Source: Streptomyces sp. LaPpAH-108 (GTDB taxonomy: Bacteria; Actinomycetota; Actinomycetes; Streptomycetales; Streptomycetaceae). From it: a stretch of DNA of 64,000 bases. The DNA lies in NCBI RefSeq assembly GCF_000373625.1, contig NZ_KB891994.1, forward strand, positions 124,001-188,000, in the 5' to 3' direction. The notes under the pieces are model-generated. The model was given only the letters and a program-made list of their open reading frames with translations, did not search any database and was not told where the DNA came from. The translations under genes and the position numbers were made by a program. Shown here piece by piece: positions 38,922 through 47,391 of the stretch (its first letter is position 1; each line of letters opens with the position of its first letter).

Positions 38922-40369
38922 CGGTGTGCACGACCGAGCAAGGTGCCGTCCGGGGCCGTACCGGCGCGGACGGTGTGGTGTCCTTCCTGGGAATCCCATA
39001 CGCGGCACCGCCGTTCGGCCCCCTCCGCTTCAAGTCCCCCGCTCCGCCCGAGGCGTGGACCGGTGTGCGCGACGCCACCGCCTACGGTCCGACCGCACCC
39101 CACGCCCCGTACGCCCCGCCGTTCGACGCCCTGATCCCCGAGGACAGCATCCCGGGCGAGGAGTGCCTGAACCTCAACATCTGGACGCCCGCGCCGGATC
39201 CGGGTGCCCGGCTGCCGGTGATGGTGTGGCTGCACGGCGGCGCGTTCTCCAACGGCTCTGGTTCCGCGCCGGGTTACGACGGCAGCACCTTCGCGCGCGA
39301 CGGCGTGGTGTGCGTGACCCTCAACTACCGTCTGGGCGTGGACGGTTTCCTCCGCCTCCCGGGCGTCCCCGACAACCGTGGCCTGCTGGACCAGCTGGCC
39401 GCGCTGCGCTGGGTGCGGGCCAACATCGCCTCCTTCGGCGGCGATCCCGACCAGGTGACGGTGTTCGGCGAATCGGCCGGTGCCATGAGCATCGGCGCGC
39501 TGCTGTCGACGGGCGAACTGCGCGGCCTGGCACGCCGCGCCATCCTCCAGAGCGGCTCGTGCCACTACTTCCTGCGCCCCGGTTCGGCCTCCCGGATCGC
39601 GGCCCATCTGGCGGCGAAGCTCGGTGTCGAGCCGACCCCGGACGCACTCGCCGCCGTCACCCTGGACGACCTGCTCCCCGCCCAGGCCGCCCTGCGCGCC
39701 GAACTCAACGCCCGCCCCGATCCCGCGCTTTGGGGCGAGGCGGCACTCAACATGATGCCCTTCGAGCCCGTCCTGCCCGACCTGTCCCTCCCGGGCCCGG
39801 ACTGCGGCATCGACCTCCTCATCGGCACCAACCGTGAGGAGTACCGCCTCTTCCTGGCGCCCACGCACGTCCTCGACGTCTTCCCCGAGTCCCGCCTGCG
39901 CACGATGACGGCGGCCTACGGCGTCGACCCCGACCAGGCCCTCCCCCTCTACCGTGCCTCGCGCCCCACCGCCACCCCGGGCGAACTCCTGGACGCGGTG
40001 GCCACCGACTGGTTCTACCGCCTCCCCGCCATCCGCCTCGCGGAGTCCGTCCCTGGCTCCCACCTCTACGAATTCGCCTGGCGCTCCCCCCAGTTCGACG
40101 GCCGCCTGGGCGCCTGCCACGCCCTCGAACTCCCCTTCGTCTTCGACCGCCTCCAAGACCCCACCTACGCCCCGCTCTTGGGCCCCGTCCCACCCCAGTC
40201 CCTCGCCGACACCATGCACCGCGCCTGGCTCTCCTTCGCCCGCACCGGCGACCCCGGCTGGCCCGCGTACGACAAGGTCACCCGCACGACGATGGTCTTC
40301 GCGGAGGAGTCGGCGCCGGGGAAGGATCTGCGGTCCGAGGAACGGCAGTTGTGGGACGGGGTGCGGTAA
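38918..40369 (+). CDS. Type B carboxylesterase
   Basis: 483 residues from ATG 38918, overlapping the previous stop (ATGA). Family landmarks: GIPYAAPPFGPLRFKSP, EECLNLNIWTP, the oxyanion loop LPVMVWLHGGAF, the nucleophile in VTVFGESAGAMSIGALL, the acid in GTNREEYRLFL and the catalytic His in GACHALELPFVF. No signal peptide. It probably hydrolyses ester or carbamate xenobiotics together with the upstream hydrolase. Confidence 0.94.
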   Translation: MTVCTTEQGAVRGRTGADGVVSFLGIPYAAPPFGPLRFKSPAPPEAWTGVRDATAYGPTAPHAPYAPPFDALIPEDSIPGEECLNLNIWTPAPDPGARLPVMVWLHGGAFSNGSGSAPGYDGSTFARDGVVCVTLNYRLGVDGFLRLPGVPDNRGLLDQLAALRWVRANIASFGGDPDQVTVFGESAGAMSIGALLSTGELRGLARRAILQSGSCHYFLRPGSASRIAAHLAAKLGVEPTPDALAAVTLDDLLPAQAALRAELNARPDPALWGEAALNMMPFEPVLPDLSLPGPDCGIDLLIGTNREEYRLFLAPTHVLDVFPESRLRTMTAAYGVDPDQALPLYRASRPTATPGELLDAVATDWFYRLPAIRLAESVPGSHLYEFAWRSPQFDGRLGACHALELPFVFDRLQDPTYAPLLGPVPPQSLADTMHRAWLSFARTGDPGWPAYDKVTRTTMVFAEESAPGKDLRSEERQLWDGVR

Positions 40370-40381
40370 CTCCGGCGCCCG

Positions 40382-41494
40382 TCATCCCAGCGGATCGGCC
40401 AGCCCCCACCCCTCCCCCAGCACCCGGTCCACGGCGGCGAGGGCGCGGTCCAGCCGTGTCTGCCGGTCGCCCGACATCTCGAGCCATTCGGCGCCCGAAG
40501 CGGCTAGGACCTCGCGGAAGCGGTCGGTCATCCACGGGCGCAGATGTTCGCCGTCGCGCAGGCCGTCGTCCTCGAAGGGGACGCCGTGGTGGGAGGTGAG
40601 CAGGTAGAGGGCGCGGGGTGGCACGGTGGCGGCGAGGTCGCGGACCGGGCCGGTGGTGCGGCCCCGGTAGCGTTCCTGCCAGACGGTGGTGGCCAGCGCG
40701 TCGGTGTCGCAGACGAGCACGGGGCCGCCCGCGCGGGCCGCGTCCTGTTCGAGGCGGTTCTGGCGGTGGGCGACCGTCTCGAAGTCGCCGTCGTCCCAGT
40801 CGAGTTCGGCCACCTCGGGGGCGGGCCGGTCCGGGGCGGCCAGCGCGCGGGCGCGAGCGAGTTTGACGACGGTCAGTTCGCGGCCGTACTCGGGCACCCA
40901 GCGGGTGAGCGCGTGCGCACCGCCTCGGGCGCGCAGAGCGGTGGCGAGGTCGCGGGAGAGCGTGGTGGTCCCGGTGGACTCGGCACCGAGGACGACGACC
41001 CGGCGGGCGAGCCAGGCTCGTACCGGCGGTTCGATCTCGTCCCAGTGGGCGACGGGGTCGGCGCGCACCTTGGTGCCGGAGACGGCGAAGGTCGTACGGC
41101 CGAGATCCAGCAGCACCGGTGCGGCATCGAAGCGGCGGGCGAGTTCCGTGCCGTAGGGCTCGGAACTGAACACCGCGTCCACGGCGGCGGCGTGCGGTCC
41201 GGTGGTGAGGGCCTGGCGCATCAACGCGACGTGTCCGTCCCAGAGTTCGGCGCTGTCGTAGTCGACCGGCAGATCGTCGACGATGCCGACGACCGCCACG
41301 TGGGGCCGCTCGGCCCAGTGTTCGCGTATCCAGGCGACGCGTTCCGCGAGGGGGATCGACTCGCGCCCGGCGGCCATCACGACAACGGTGACGCGTGCGC
41401 AGGAGTCCGCGGCGGAGCGGATGAGGAAGTGGTGGCCGGAGTGGGGCGGGTAGAACTTGCCGATGACCAGGCCGTGGGCGAAGGGCGTGCTCAT
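40382..41494 (-). CDS. nadR: NadR-like NMN adenylyltransferase / ribosylnicotinamide kinase
   Basis: 370 residues. The N-terminal nucleotidyltransferase has GKFYPPHSGHHFLI (HxGH motif) and VSGTKVRADP (ISxTxxR-type motif). The C-terminal P-loop domain starts VVVLGAESTGTTTLSRDLA, where Thr176 replaces the usual Walker A Lys, followed by CDTDALATTVW and RALYLLTSHHGVPFEDDGLRDG. It would convert nicotinamide riboside through NMN to NAD. The start overlaps the PnuC stop (ATGA), so transport and use are coupled. No N-terminal HTH, so it is not a repressor. Confidence 0.92.
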   Translation of the reverse strand: MSTPFAHGLVIGKFYPPHSGHHFLIRSAADSCARVTVVVMAAGRESIPLAERVAWIREHWAERPHVAVVGIVDDLPVDYDSAELWDGHVALMRQALTTGPHAAAVDAVFSSEPYGTELARRFDAAPVLLDLGRTTFAVSGTKVRADPVAHWDEIEPPVRAWLARRVVVLGAESTGTTTLSRDLATALRARGGAHALTRWVPEYGRELTVVKLARARALAAPDRPAPEVAELDWDDGDFETVAHRQNRLEQDAARAGGPVLVCDTDALATTVWQERYRGRTTGPVRDLAATVPPRALYLLTSHHGVPFEDDGLRDGEHLRPWMTDRFREVLAASGAEWLEMSGDRQTRLDRALAAVDRVLGEGWGLADPLG

Positions 41495-42267
41495 GCGGTC
41501 ACCGCCCGGTCGGCGTCACCGGTGTCGCCGGCGTCACCGGTGTCGCCGGTGCCGCCGGTGCCGCCGGTGCCGCCCCTGTGGCCCGCGCCGCTCGCGCTGT
41601 CCGCTCCGGTCCCGTCACCCGCTCCGCTCGCGGCCCGGTCGACCGCCAGCTGCCGCCGCCAGGACCGCCATCCCATCAGGCACATGGTCAGGAACAACAC
41701 GTAGACGATGCCCGTGAGATCGAGCCCCTTGCTGAAGTAGAGCGGGATGTAGACGAGGTCGGCGGCGATCCAGAAGTACCAGTTCTCGATCTGCTTGGTG
41801 TTCAGCAGCCACTGCGCGGCCAGCGAGAGTGCCGTGGTCAGCGCGTCCCAGAAGGGCGCGACGTCGTGTGCGCGGGTCAGTAGTACGGTCAGGCCCCAGG
41901 TGGCGGGGACCAGCAGGGCGAGCAGGACGAGCAGGGTGGATCTGGAGGCGTGGCCCACGCGTCGCCGGGAGCGGCGCTCGCCTCCGCGCAGCCAGAGCAG
42001 CCAGCCGTGGGCCGCGAGGACCAGGTAGACGATCTGGAGCGAGGCGTCCGCGTAGAGGCGGGCGCTCCAGAACAGGGCGAGGAAGAACAGGTTGTTGAGG
42101 ATGCCTACGGGGAAGTTCCCCACGCTGGCCCGTACGCACAGCCATACGCACACCGCGCCGGTGGCGAAGCCGAGCAGTTCGGACCAGGTGACCGCGTCCT
42201 GACCCAGCTGGAACACCTGCTGGTTCAGTGGCGCGATCAGGCCGCTGAGCATGTCCGGGACAGCCAT
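41491..42267 (-). CDS. pnuC: PnuC-type nicotinamide riboside transporter
   Basis: 258 residues from ATG 42267. PnuC motifs include ELLGFATGAVCVWLCVRASV, FPVGILNNLFFLALFWSARL, YADASLQIVYLVLAAHGW and NWYFWIAADLVYIPLYF. It facilitates entry of nicotinamide riboside, trapped by NadR phosphorylation. The C-terminal ~45 residues are Gly/Thr/Asp repeats (GGTGGTGGTGDTGDAGDTGD), encoded by near-identical nine-base DNA repeats that may vary in number. Confidence 0.93.
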   Translation of the reverse strand: MAVPDMLSGLIAPLNQQVFQLGQDAVTWSELLGFATGAVCVWLCVRASVGNFPVGILNNLFFLALFWSARLYADASLQIVYLVLAAHGWLLWLRGGERRSRRRVGHASRSTLLVLLALLVPATWGLTVLLTRAHDVAPFWDALTTALSLAAQWLLNTKQIENWYFWIAADLVYIPLYFSKGLDLTGIVYVLFLTMCLMGWRSWRRQLAVDRAASGAGDGTGADSASGAGHRGGTGGTGGTGDTGDAGDTGDADRAVTA

Positions 42268-42442
42268 GCCGTCCTCACCCCTCCCGTTAACGTCGAAGTG
42301 ACGATAACAAGTGGGCGCCGACTCCACAATCCCCCTCCCACCTCTGTGCTTTTCGGCCATGTGCCCCCACGCCGATTTCGGCCTTCGCCACGTCTGCCGC
42401 CCGCTGCTAGCGTCGGGCCGAGCCGACGAACGGGGGCAGACG
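42268..42442. other. Divergent promoter gap between pnuC and P450
   Basis: A 175-bp region with no gene. It includes ataacaagtgg around 42303, an A/T-richer patch. No NadR/NiaR-type operator or riboswitch was recognised. Confidence 0.4.
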
Positions 42443-43645
42443 GTGACCACGACCGACGTGATCGACCTGGTGGCGATGGGCGAGGACTTCGTCCGCGACC
42501 CCTATCCGGTGTACGCGGCGCTGCGCGAGCGGGGCCCCGTGCACCGGGTGCGCATTCCGGAGGGCGCGGAGGCGTGGCTCGTGGTCGGCTACGAGGCCGG
42601 ACGGGCGGCACTCGCGGACCCGCGCCTGTCGAAACGGTGGGAGAACGCCTCGCCCGCGTTCCCGATCTCCAGCCCGGCCGCCGGACCCCACATGCTCAAC
42701 CAGGACCCGCCGGACCACGGACGGCTGCGCAAGCTGGTGGTCCGCGAGTTCACCCCGCGTCGTATCGAGCAACTGGCCCCGCGTGTCCAGCAGATCACCG
42801 ACGAACTTCTCGACGCGATGATCGCCGTTCCGGAGGGCCGGGCCGACCTGGTCGAAGCGCTCTCGTTCCCGCTGCCGATCTCGGTGATCTGCGAACTGCT
42901 CGGTGTCCCGATGCTGGACCGGGCCGCGTTCCGCCACTGGACGAACACGATCCTCTCCAGTGCCGAACCCGAGGTACGACAGGCGGCGACACGTGAAACG
43001 GCCGCGTATCTGGCCGAGTTGATGGAACGCAAGCGCCAGGCCCCGGGCGATGACCTGATGAGCGACCTGGTCCGCGCCACCGACGAGGACGGCGACCGTC
43101 TCTCCCACGAGGAACTGCTCGGCACCGCCTGGCTGTTGCTGGTCGCCGGGCACGAGACCACGGTCAACCTGATCTCCAACGGCGTCCTGGCCCTGCTCAC
43201 CCACCCCGGCCAACTGGACCTGCTGCGCAAGGACATGACGCTCATGCCCAACGCGGTGGAGGAGATGCTTCGTTACGACGGCCCGGTGGAGACCCCGACC
43301 TTCCGGTTCACCACCGAGCCGATCGAGATCGGCGGCACGCTCGTCCCCGGCGACGGCCAACTGGTCCTGGTCGCCCTGGCGGACGCCAACCACGACCCCG
43401 CCCGTTTCGCCGCCCCCGACGACTTCGACATCCGCCGCCCCACCGGCGGCCACGTCGCCTTCGGCCACGGCATCCACTACTGCCTCGGCGCCCCCTTGGC
43501 CCGCCTCGAGGCCCGCCTCGCCCTCACCTCCCTGCTCACCCGCTTCCCCACCCTCACCCTCGACGCCCACCCGGCCGCCCTCACCTGGCGCGAGGGCATG
43601 CTGATCCGCGGCCCGCACAGCCTCCCGGTCCGCTGGGACACCTGA
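42443..43645 (+). CDS. Cytochrome P450 (CYP105/107-like bacterial type)
   Basis: 400 residues from GTG 42443. The heme loop is FGHGIHYCLGAPLARLEARL, with the axial Cys. The I-helix is LLLVAGHETTVNLI (AGxET with Glu and Thr), and the K-helix ExxR is in AVEEMLRYDGP. HMLNQDPPDHGRLRKLV is the C-helix region. It is soluble. It appears monocistronic: no ferredoxin gene follows, so electrons must come from unlinked partners. Its substrate is unknown. Confidence 0.95.
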   Translation: MTTTDVIDLVAMGEDFVRDPYPVYAALRERGPVHRVRIPEGAEAWLVVGYEAGRAALADPRLSKRWENASPAFPISSPAAGPHMLNQDPPDHGRLRKLVVREFTPRRIEQLAPRVQQITDELLDAMIAVPEGRADLVEALSFPLPISVICELLGVPMLDRAAFRHWTNTILSSAEPEVRQAATRETAAYLAELMERKRQAPGDDLMSDLVRATDEDGDRLSHEELLGTAWLLLVAGHETTVNLISNGVLALLTHPGQLDLLRKDMTLMPNAVEEMLRYDGPVETPTFRFTTEPIEIGGTLVPGDGQLVLVALADANHDPARFAAPDDFDIRRPTGGHVAFGHGIHYCLGAPLARLEARLALTSLLTRFPTLTLDAHPAALTWREGMLIRGPHSLPVRWDT

Positions 43646-43706
43646 CGCCCCCCCGGCCGGGCTACCGTGAATCGACCGACACGAGGCTGACCCGGGGGGC
43701 GGAGCC

Positions 43707-44189
43707 GTGGCCGTGCCGAAGGACCCCGCCGCGAACTCGTCGGGCTACGCCCTGTCGCTCGCGGACGGCTCGTACGCCTGGTACCGCCGCGCGGCGATCA
43801 AGGCCCGCCGCTTCCACCGCGCCGCCGAGACCCTGCTCCTGCTGGTCTCGGCCGCCATCCCGGTGAGCGCGGTCGTATCACCCCATGACGCCACCACCCC
43901 GGCCGTACTGGGCGGCGCGGTGGTCGTCCTCACCGGACTGCGGGCCCTCTTCCACTGGCACGACGACTACGTCCGCTTCAGCCAGGCCCGCGAGGCGGTC
44001 GAGGCGGAACGCCGCCTGTACCGCACGGCCGCCGAGCCGTACGCCGACCCCGCCACCCGCGACCGCCTGCTGGCCGCCGCCGTCACCCGCATCGAGCAGC
44101 AGGAGATGGGGACATGGGTCCAACTCGTCGGCACGCCAAGGGAGTCCACGGGCGACTCGACGCCCGACCGCTCGACACCACCGACATGA
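43707..44189 (+). CDS. DUF4231/SLATT-family two-helix membrane protein
   Basis: 160 residues from GTG 43707 after GGGGCGGAG. The pattern is the SLATT/DUF4231 one: YAWYRRAAIKARRFHRAAE, two hydrophobic helices (TLLLLVSAAIPVSAVVSP and PAVLGGAVVVLTGLRALF), HWHDDYVRFSQAREAVEAE and a helix ending RIEQQEMGTWVQ. SLATT domains have been proposed as pore-forming effectors in nucleotide-signalled conflict systems. No cyclase gene is next to it, but a channel-like gene follows 55 bp downstream and a TIR protein converges. The role as effector is inference. Confidence 0.82.
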   Translation: MAVPKDPAANSSGYALSLADGSYAWYRRAAIKARRFHRAAETLLLLVSAAIPVSAVVSPHDATTPAVLGGAVVVLTGLRALFHWHDDYVRFSQAREAVEAERRLYRTAAEPYADPATRDRLLAAAVTRIEQQEMGTWVQLVGTPRESTGDSTPDRSTPPT

Positions 44190-44244
44190 CGAGGCCGCTC
44201 CACCGGGAACCGACGCCCCGCCGCCGAGCGGCACGGAGCACACG

Positions 44245-45090
44245 GTGAACCCCCTGGCCGCCGGGCTCGTCACGGCCGTCGATCTCGCCCTGCTGATGAA
44301 GGCCGCCGCGTTCATCCCCGACAACGTGTGGCTCTGGCGCAACGGCCCCGGCATCCTCACCCACCTGCGGCACGAGCAGACCCCGGACGTGGATCGCGTC
44401 GAAGCCCTCGGCGTACGCTGCGACTTCTGCAAGGCCGACATCCGGCCCCGCCCGCGCACCTCGCTCCGTTACAGCCGCCGCCACCCACCGAACCGTGGCC
44501 CGGCCAGCACCGGTGTCCTGCGCGGACGGCTGCGCGGTGTGGTCAACCTGGTCTTCTGGACCCCGCTGCTCATCGCCGGGTGCGGGACCTGCCTGATCCT
44601 CCTGTCACCGGCCGCGCCCGCGCCCCTGCTCGGACTGGGCGCAGCGGAGATCGGCCTGCTGGGCCTGCTCACCCTGCTGGCCGCGCTGGTCATCCGCTAC
44701 TCGCTGGGCACCTACGATCTCTTCTACTCCGACATGGGCCGGTACGTGGGCTTCTTCTCCCGCCGCTCCCTCGCCCACGGTTCGGCCGCCCAGGCACATT
44801 CGGTCTACCTCGCGGCGCTCCTGTTGCTCTCGGTGTGCTGCTACGCCGTCACCTACCACGGCCTCTACGCGATCCGGCCGGACCAGTTCGCCGGGCACAC
44901 GAGCCCCGGCTTCACGACCTGGCTGTACTTCAGCGCCACGATCGCCTCCACCACCGGAGGCAGCGGGATCTACCCGGTCGGCACCGTGAGCCGACTCGTG
45001 GTCACGGTCCAGACCGCGACGGGTCTGATCCTGCTGTGCTGGGTGTTCGGAGTCCTGGCCTCCCTACGACGCGAGCGGCCGACGCGCTGA
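44245..45090 (+). CDS. Ion-channel-like membrane protein with non-canonical filter
   Basis: 281 residues from GTG 44245 (GGAG nearby). After an N-terminal hydrophilic part containing a CDFCKADI pair of cysteines, there are hydrophobic segments NLVFWTPLLIAGCGTCLILL, IGLLGLLTLLAALVIRYSL and AALLLLSVCCYAVTYHGLY. The C-terminal TM-pore-TM unit has YFSATIASTTGGSGIYPVG followed by a helix. This aligns in layout with the K+-channel pore TxxTVGYGDxxP, but the filter reads TTGGSG, so selectivity is doubtful. The last 89 bases overlap the convergent GT2 gene. It is probably co-transcribed with the SLATT gene. Confidence 0.75.
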   Translation: MNPLAAGLVTAVDLALLMKAAAFIPDNVWLWRNGPGILTHLRHEQTPDVDRVEALGVRCDFCKADIRPRPRTSLRYSRRHPPNRGPASTGVLRGRLRGVVNLVFWTPLLIAGCGTCLILLSPAAPAPLLGLGAAEIGLLGLLTLLAALVIRYSLGTYDLFYSDMGRYVGFFSRRSLAHGSAAQAHSVYLAALLLLSVCCYAVTYHGLYAIRPDQFAGHTSPGFTTWLYFSATIASTTGGSGIYPVGTVSRLVVTVQTATGLILLCWVFGVLASLRRERPTR

Positions 45091-45865
45091 CGGCTCCCGT
45101 CGTGATCGCCGCCGTCCCGCACGCCCTCTCCACACCACCTGGTGTGCGCGGCGGCTGCGATGACCTGCGCCGACAGGCGATCAGCGCGCGCACGCCGTAG
45201 CGGACCAGTGCGACAGTGCTCCACGCGCTGCGGCCCGCCGCCCGTGGCCGCCAGTCGTAGTCGACGTATGCCGAGGGGAACGGCAGGCTGGAGAACAGGC
45301 CCCGCATATAGCCGTGTTGGCCGGGGCGGGCCAGCGCGACGGTGGCCACGCGGCGTGAGATGAGCCGGAAGTCGCCGGTGCCCTCCACCAGTTCGACGTC
45401 GCACAGAACGCGGGCCAGCAGATGGAAGACCCGGCTGCCCAGCCGTCGGCCCGCGCCTCCGGAACGGCTGGGCCGCCGCCGGGCCACTACTTGTTCGTAG
45501 CCACGGGTGTGCTGCTCCACCATGGGTGCGAGCAGGGCGGTCGGATGCTGGAGGTCGGCGTCGACGAAGACGACGCAGTCCCCGGCCGTACGGGCCAGAC
45601 CGGCGGCCATGGCCGCGTCCTTGCCTCGGCGGCGGCCGAGCGACAAACAGGCCACTCGGCGGTCGGCCGCGGCGAATGCCCGCAGCCTGTACAGCGTGCC
45701 GTCACGGCTGCCGTCGTCGACATAGACGATCTCCCAGCGTGGGCCGACACCACGCAGATCGGCCAGCAGCGTGGCGTGGAACGCGGGGAGGACGGCGGCC
45801 TCGTCGCGGCAGGCGACCACGACCGAGAGCCGGGGCGACCGCCGCGCCGACGCCGGGCCGCTCAT
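45002..45865 (-). CDS. GT2-family glycosyltransferase, GtrB-like but truncated
   Basis: 287 residues from ATG 45865, which overlaps the TIR-protein stop (ATGA). The catalytic domain is clear: LSVVVACRDEAAVLPAFH, IVYVDDGSRDGT, GKDAAMAAGLARTAGD and VVFVDADLQHP (DxD), then EGTGDFRLISRRV and GYMRGLFSSLPFPSAYVDY. It follows the bactoprenol glucosyltransferase (GtrB/DPM1) layout, but the C-terminal transmembrane pair is missing: after RAAGRSAWSTVALVRYGVRA the sequence becomes a basic low-complexity tail antisense to the channel gene. It may be soluble, or a degraded version. Confidence 0.82.
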   Translation of the reverse strand: MSGPASARRSPRLSVVVACRDEAAVLPAFHATLLADLRGVGPRWEIVYVDDGSRDGTLYRLRAFAAADRRVACLSLGRRRGKDAAMAAGLARTAGDCVVFVDADLQHPTALLAPMVEQHTRGYEQVVARRRPSRSGGAGRRLGSRVFHLLARVLCDVELVEGTGDFRLISRRVATVALARPGQHGYMRGLFSSLPFPSAYVDYDWRPRAAGRSAWSTVALVRYGVRALIACRRRSSQPPRTPGGVERACGTAAITTGAVSASAARVVGRPGLRTPSTAGSDPSRSGP

Positions 45866-47337
45866 GTGCGGACGGCTCTGAGGGCACCGTCCTGGCCGCC
45901 GACGCAGACGATCCGGCCGGACACCGTCGGCCGGGTGAGGACTGCGCTCTCCGTCTCGCACCGCCATCGGACCCGGCCGCTCACCGCGTCCAGGGCCCAC
46001 AGGCCGTGGTCGTCGCTGCCGATGTAGACGGTTCCGTCCGCGACGGTGGGGGACGCCTGCAACCATTCCCCGACGCGCCTGCGCCACCGCTCATGGCCGG
46101 AGGTGGCGTCCAGCGCGTACAGGTTGCCGTCGTGCGACCCGATGTACACGAGGTCTCCCGCCACGGCGGGTGAGGACCGCACGCGGTCGCCGGTGCGGTG
46201 GCGCCAGCGCTCGGCGCCGGTCTCCGTGTCGACGGCGTGGAGGAAGTCGTCATCACTGCCGACGTAGACCGACCGGTCGTGGGTGGCGGGGGACGAGCGA
46301 ACGGCACCCCCTGTGCGAAACCGCCACCGTTCGCGGCCGGTTGCGGTGTCCAGCGCCCATAGGCAGCGGTCGTCGGAGCCGACGTACACGGTGTCGCCGC
46401 ACACCGAGGGGGACGAGTCCACGTCGCCCACCGTCCGGAACCGCCAGCGTTCGTGGCCGTTCGTCGCCCCGATCGCGTACAGGTGGTGATCACGGCTGCC
46501 CACGAACACCGTCCCGTCCACGACCGTGGGGGACGACCAGACGGCCCCGCCGGTGGTGATCCGCCAGCGCTCCAGGCCGGTGTCGGCGTCGAGGGCGTAG
46601 ACGTTGTGGTCCTGGCTTCCCGCATGGACGGTGTGGCCCGCCACCATGAGGCTCGACCACACCGCGCCCCCGGTCGCGACGGACCACCGTTCGGCGCCGG
46701 TGTCGGCCTCCACCGCCCGCACCCGGCCGTCACCGCTCCCGAAGTACACCGTCCCGCCGAGCACCCGGGGCGACGACTGCACCAGTCCGCCCGTGGTCAC
46801 CCGCCAGACCGTCTCCCCCGGGCTCGGCTCCCTGGGATCCGAGGGCGAGGGGCCGGACGGGACAGCCGTGAGAGCGGTCTCGGACCGGTGTGCCGGAGAC
46901 GGCTCGCGCAGTCCCAGTTTCTCCCGCAGCAGCACCGCGAGGCGGCCCGCCGGAGTGGTGCGGGCGTCGATGTAGCCGATCGTGGGGCGCAGCCCCGGCA
47001 GCTCGGTGTCGTCGAAGCGGACCGGCAGCAGATATTCACCGGGGTCGGCCAGCGCCCGGGCCTGGGCGCTGCGGCGCTCATGGGTGGTCCACATCTTCGC
47101 CGCGTACGCCGCCGACACGAACACCACACAGAACAGGGCGGACCTGCGGTAGATCTCGTCGAGATGCTCGGGCAGTTCCTTGCCCCACAGCGACGCTTCC
47201 TCGTCGTTCGCGTAGGAGAAACGCAGCCCGAGGTCCCGCAACGCACGGGCGACCTGCTCCACGTACTCCCGCTCCTCGCTCGCGAAGGACAGGCAGACGT
47301 CGTAGCCGTACTCGTGCTCGGGCAGCGGGACGCTCAC
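45862..47337 (-). CDS. TIR domain fused to PQQ-type beta-propeller
   Basis: 491 residues from GTG 47337. Residues ~10-145 are a TIR domain: YDVCLSFASEEREYVEQVA, YANDEEASLWGKELPEHLDE, FCVVFVSAAYAAKMWTTHER. Glu87 in WTTHE is at the expected position of the NADase glutamate (WxxxE). After a Pro-rich linker (~150-175) come eight ~40-residue repeats of the PQQ enzyme-repeat type: W-R-x3-GG-x-V-x-SSP, then TVYVGSxD and LYALDxxTGxER. Bacterial TIR proteins commonly deplete NAD on phage sensing; the propeller would be the sensing or scaffold part. ATGA overlap with a GT2 is unusual. Defence function is inferred. Confidence 0.9.
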   Translation of the reverse strand: MSVPLPEHEYGYDVCLSFASEEREYVEQVARALRDLGLRFSYANDEEASLWGKELPEHLDEIYRRSALFCVVFVSAAYAAKMWTTHERRSAQARALADPGEYLLPVRFDDTELPGLRPTIGYIDARTTPAGRLAVLLREKLGLREPSPAHRSETALTAVPSGPSPSDPREPSPGETVWRVTTGGLVQSSPRVLGGTVYFGSGDGRVRAVEADTGAERWSVATGGAVWSSLMVAGHTVHAGSQDHNVYALDADTGLERWRITTGGAVWSSPTVVDGTVFVGSRDHHLYAIGATNGHERWRFRTVGDVDSSPSVCGDTVYVGSDDRCLWALDTATGRERWRFRTGGAVRSSPATHDRSVYVGSDDDFLHAVDTETGAERWRHRTGDRVRSSPAVAGDLVYIGSHDGNLYALDATSGHERWRRRVGEWLQASPTVADGTVYIGSDDHGLWALDAVSGRVRWRCETESAVLTRPTVSGRIVCVGGQDGALRAVRT

Positions 47338-47391
47338 GGGCCCGATGATAGGGCGTCGAGCAGCCGCGTCCGGGGCCCCGGGCGAAGCGGC

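Noticed and set aside
42268..42442. Riboswitch or NiaR/NadR operator upstream of pnuC
   Set aside because: No recognisable structured leader or known motif could be read.
43707..47337. CBASS system
   Set aside because: SLATT-type effectors suggested it, but no CD-NTase cyclase or Cap2/Cap3 gene is present nearby.
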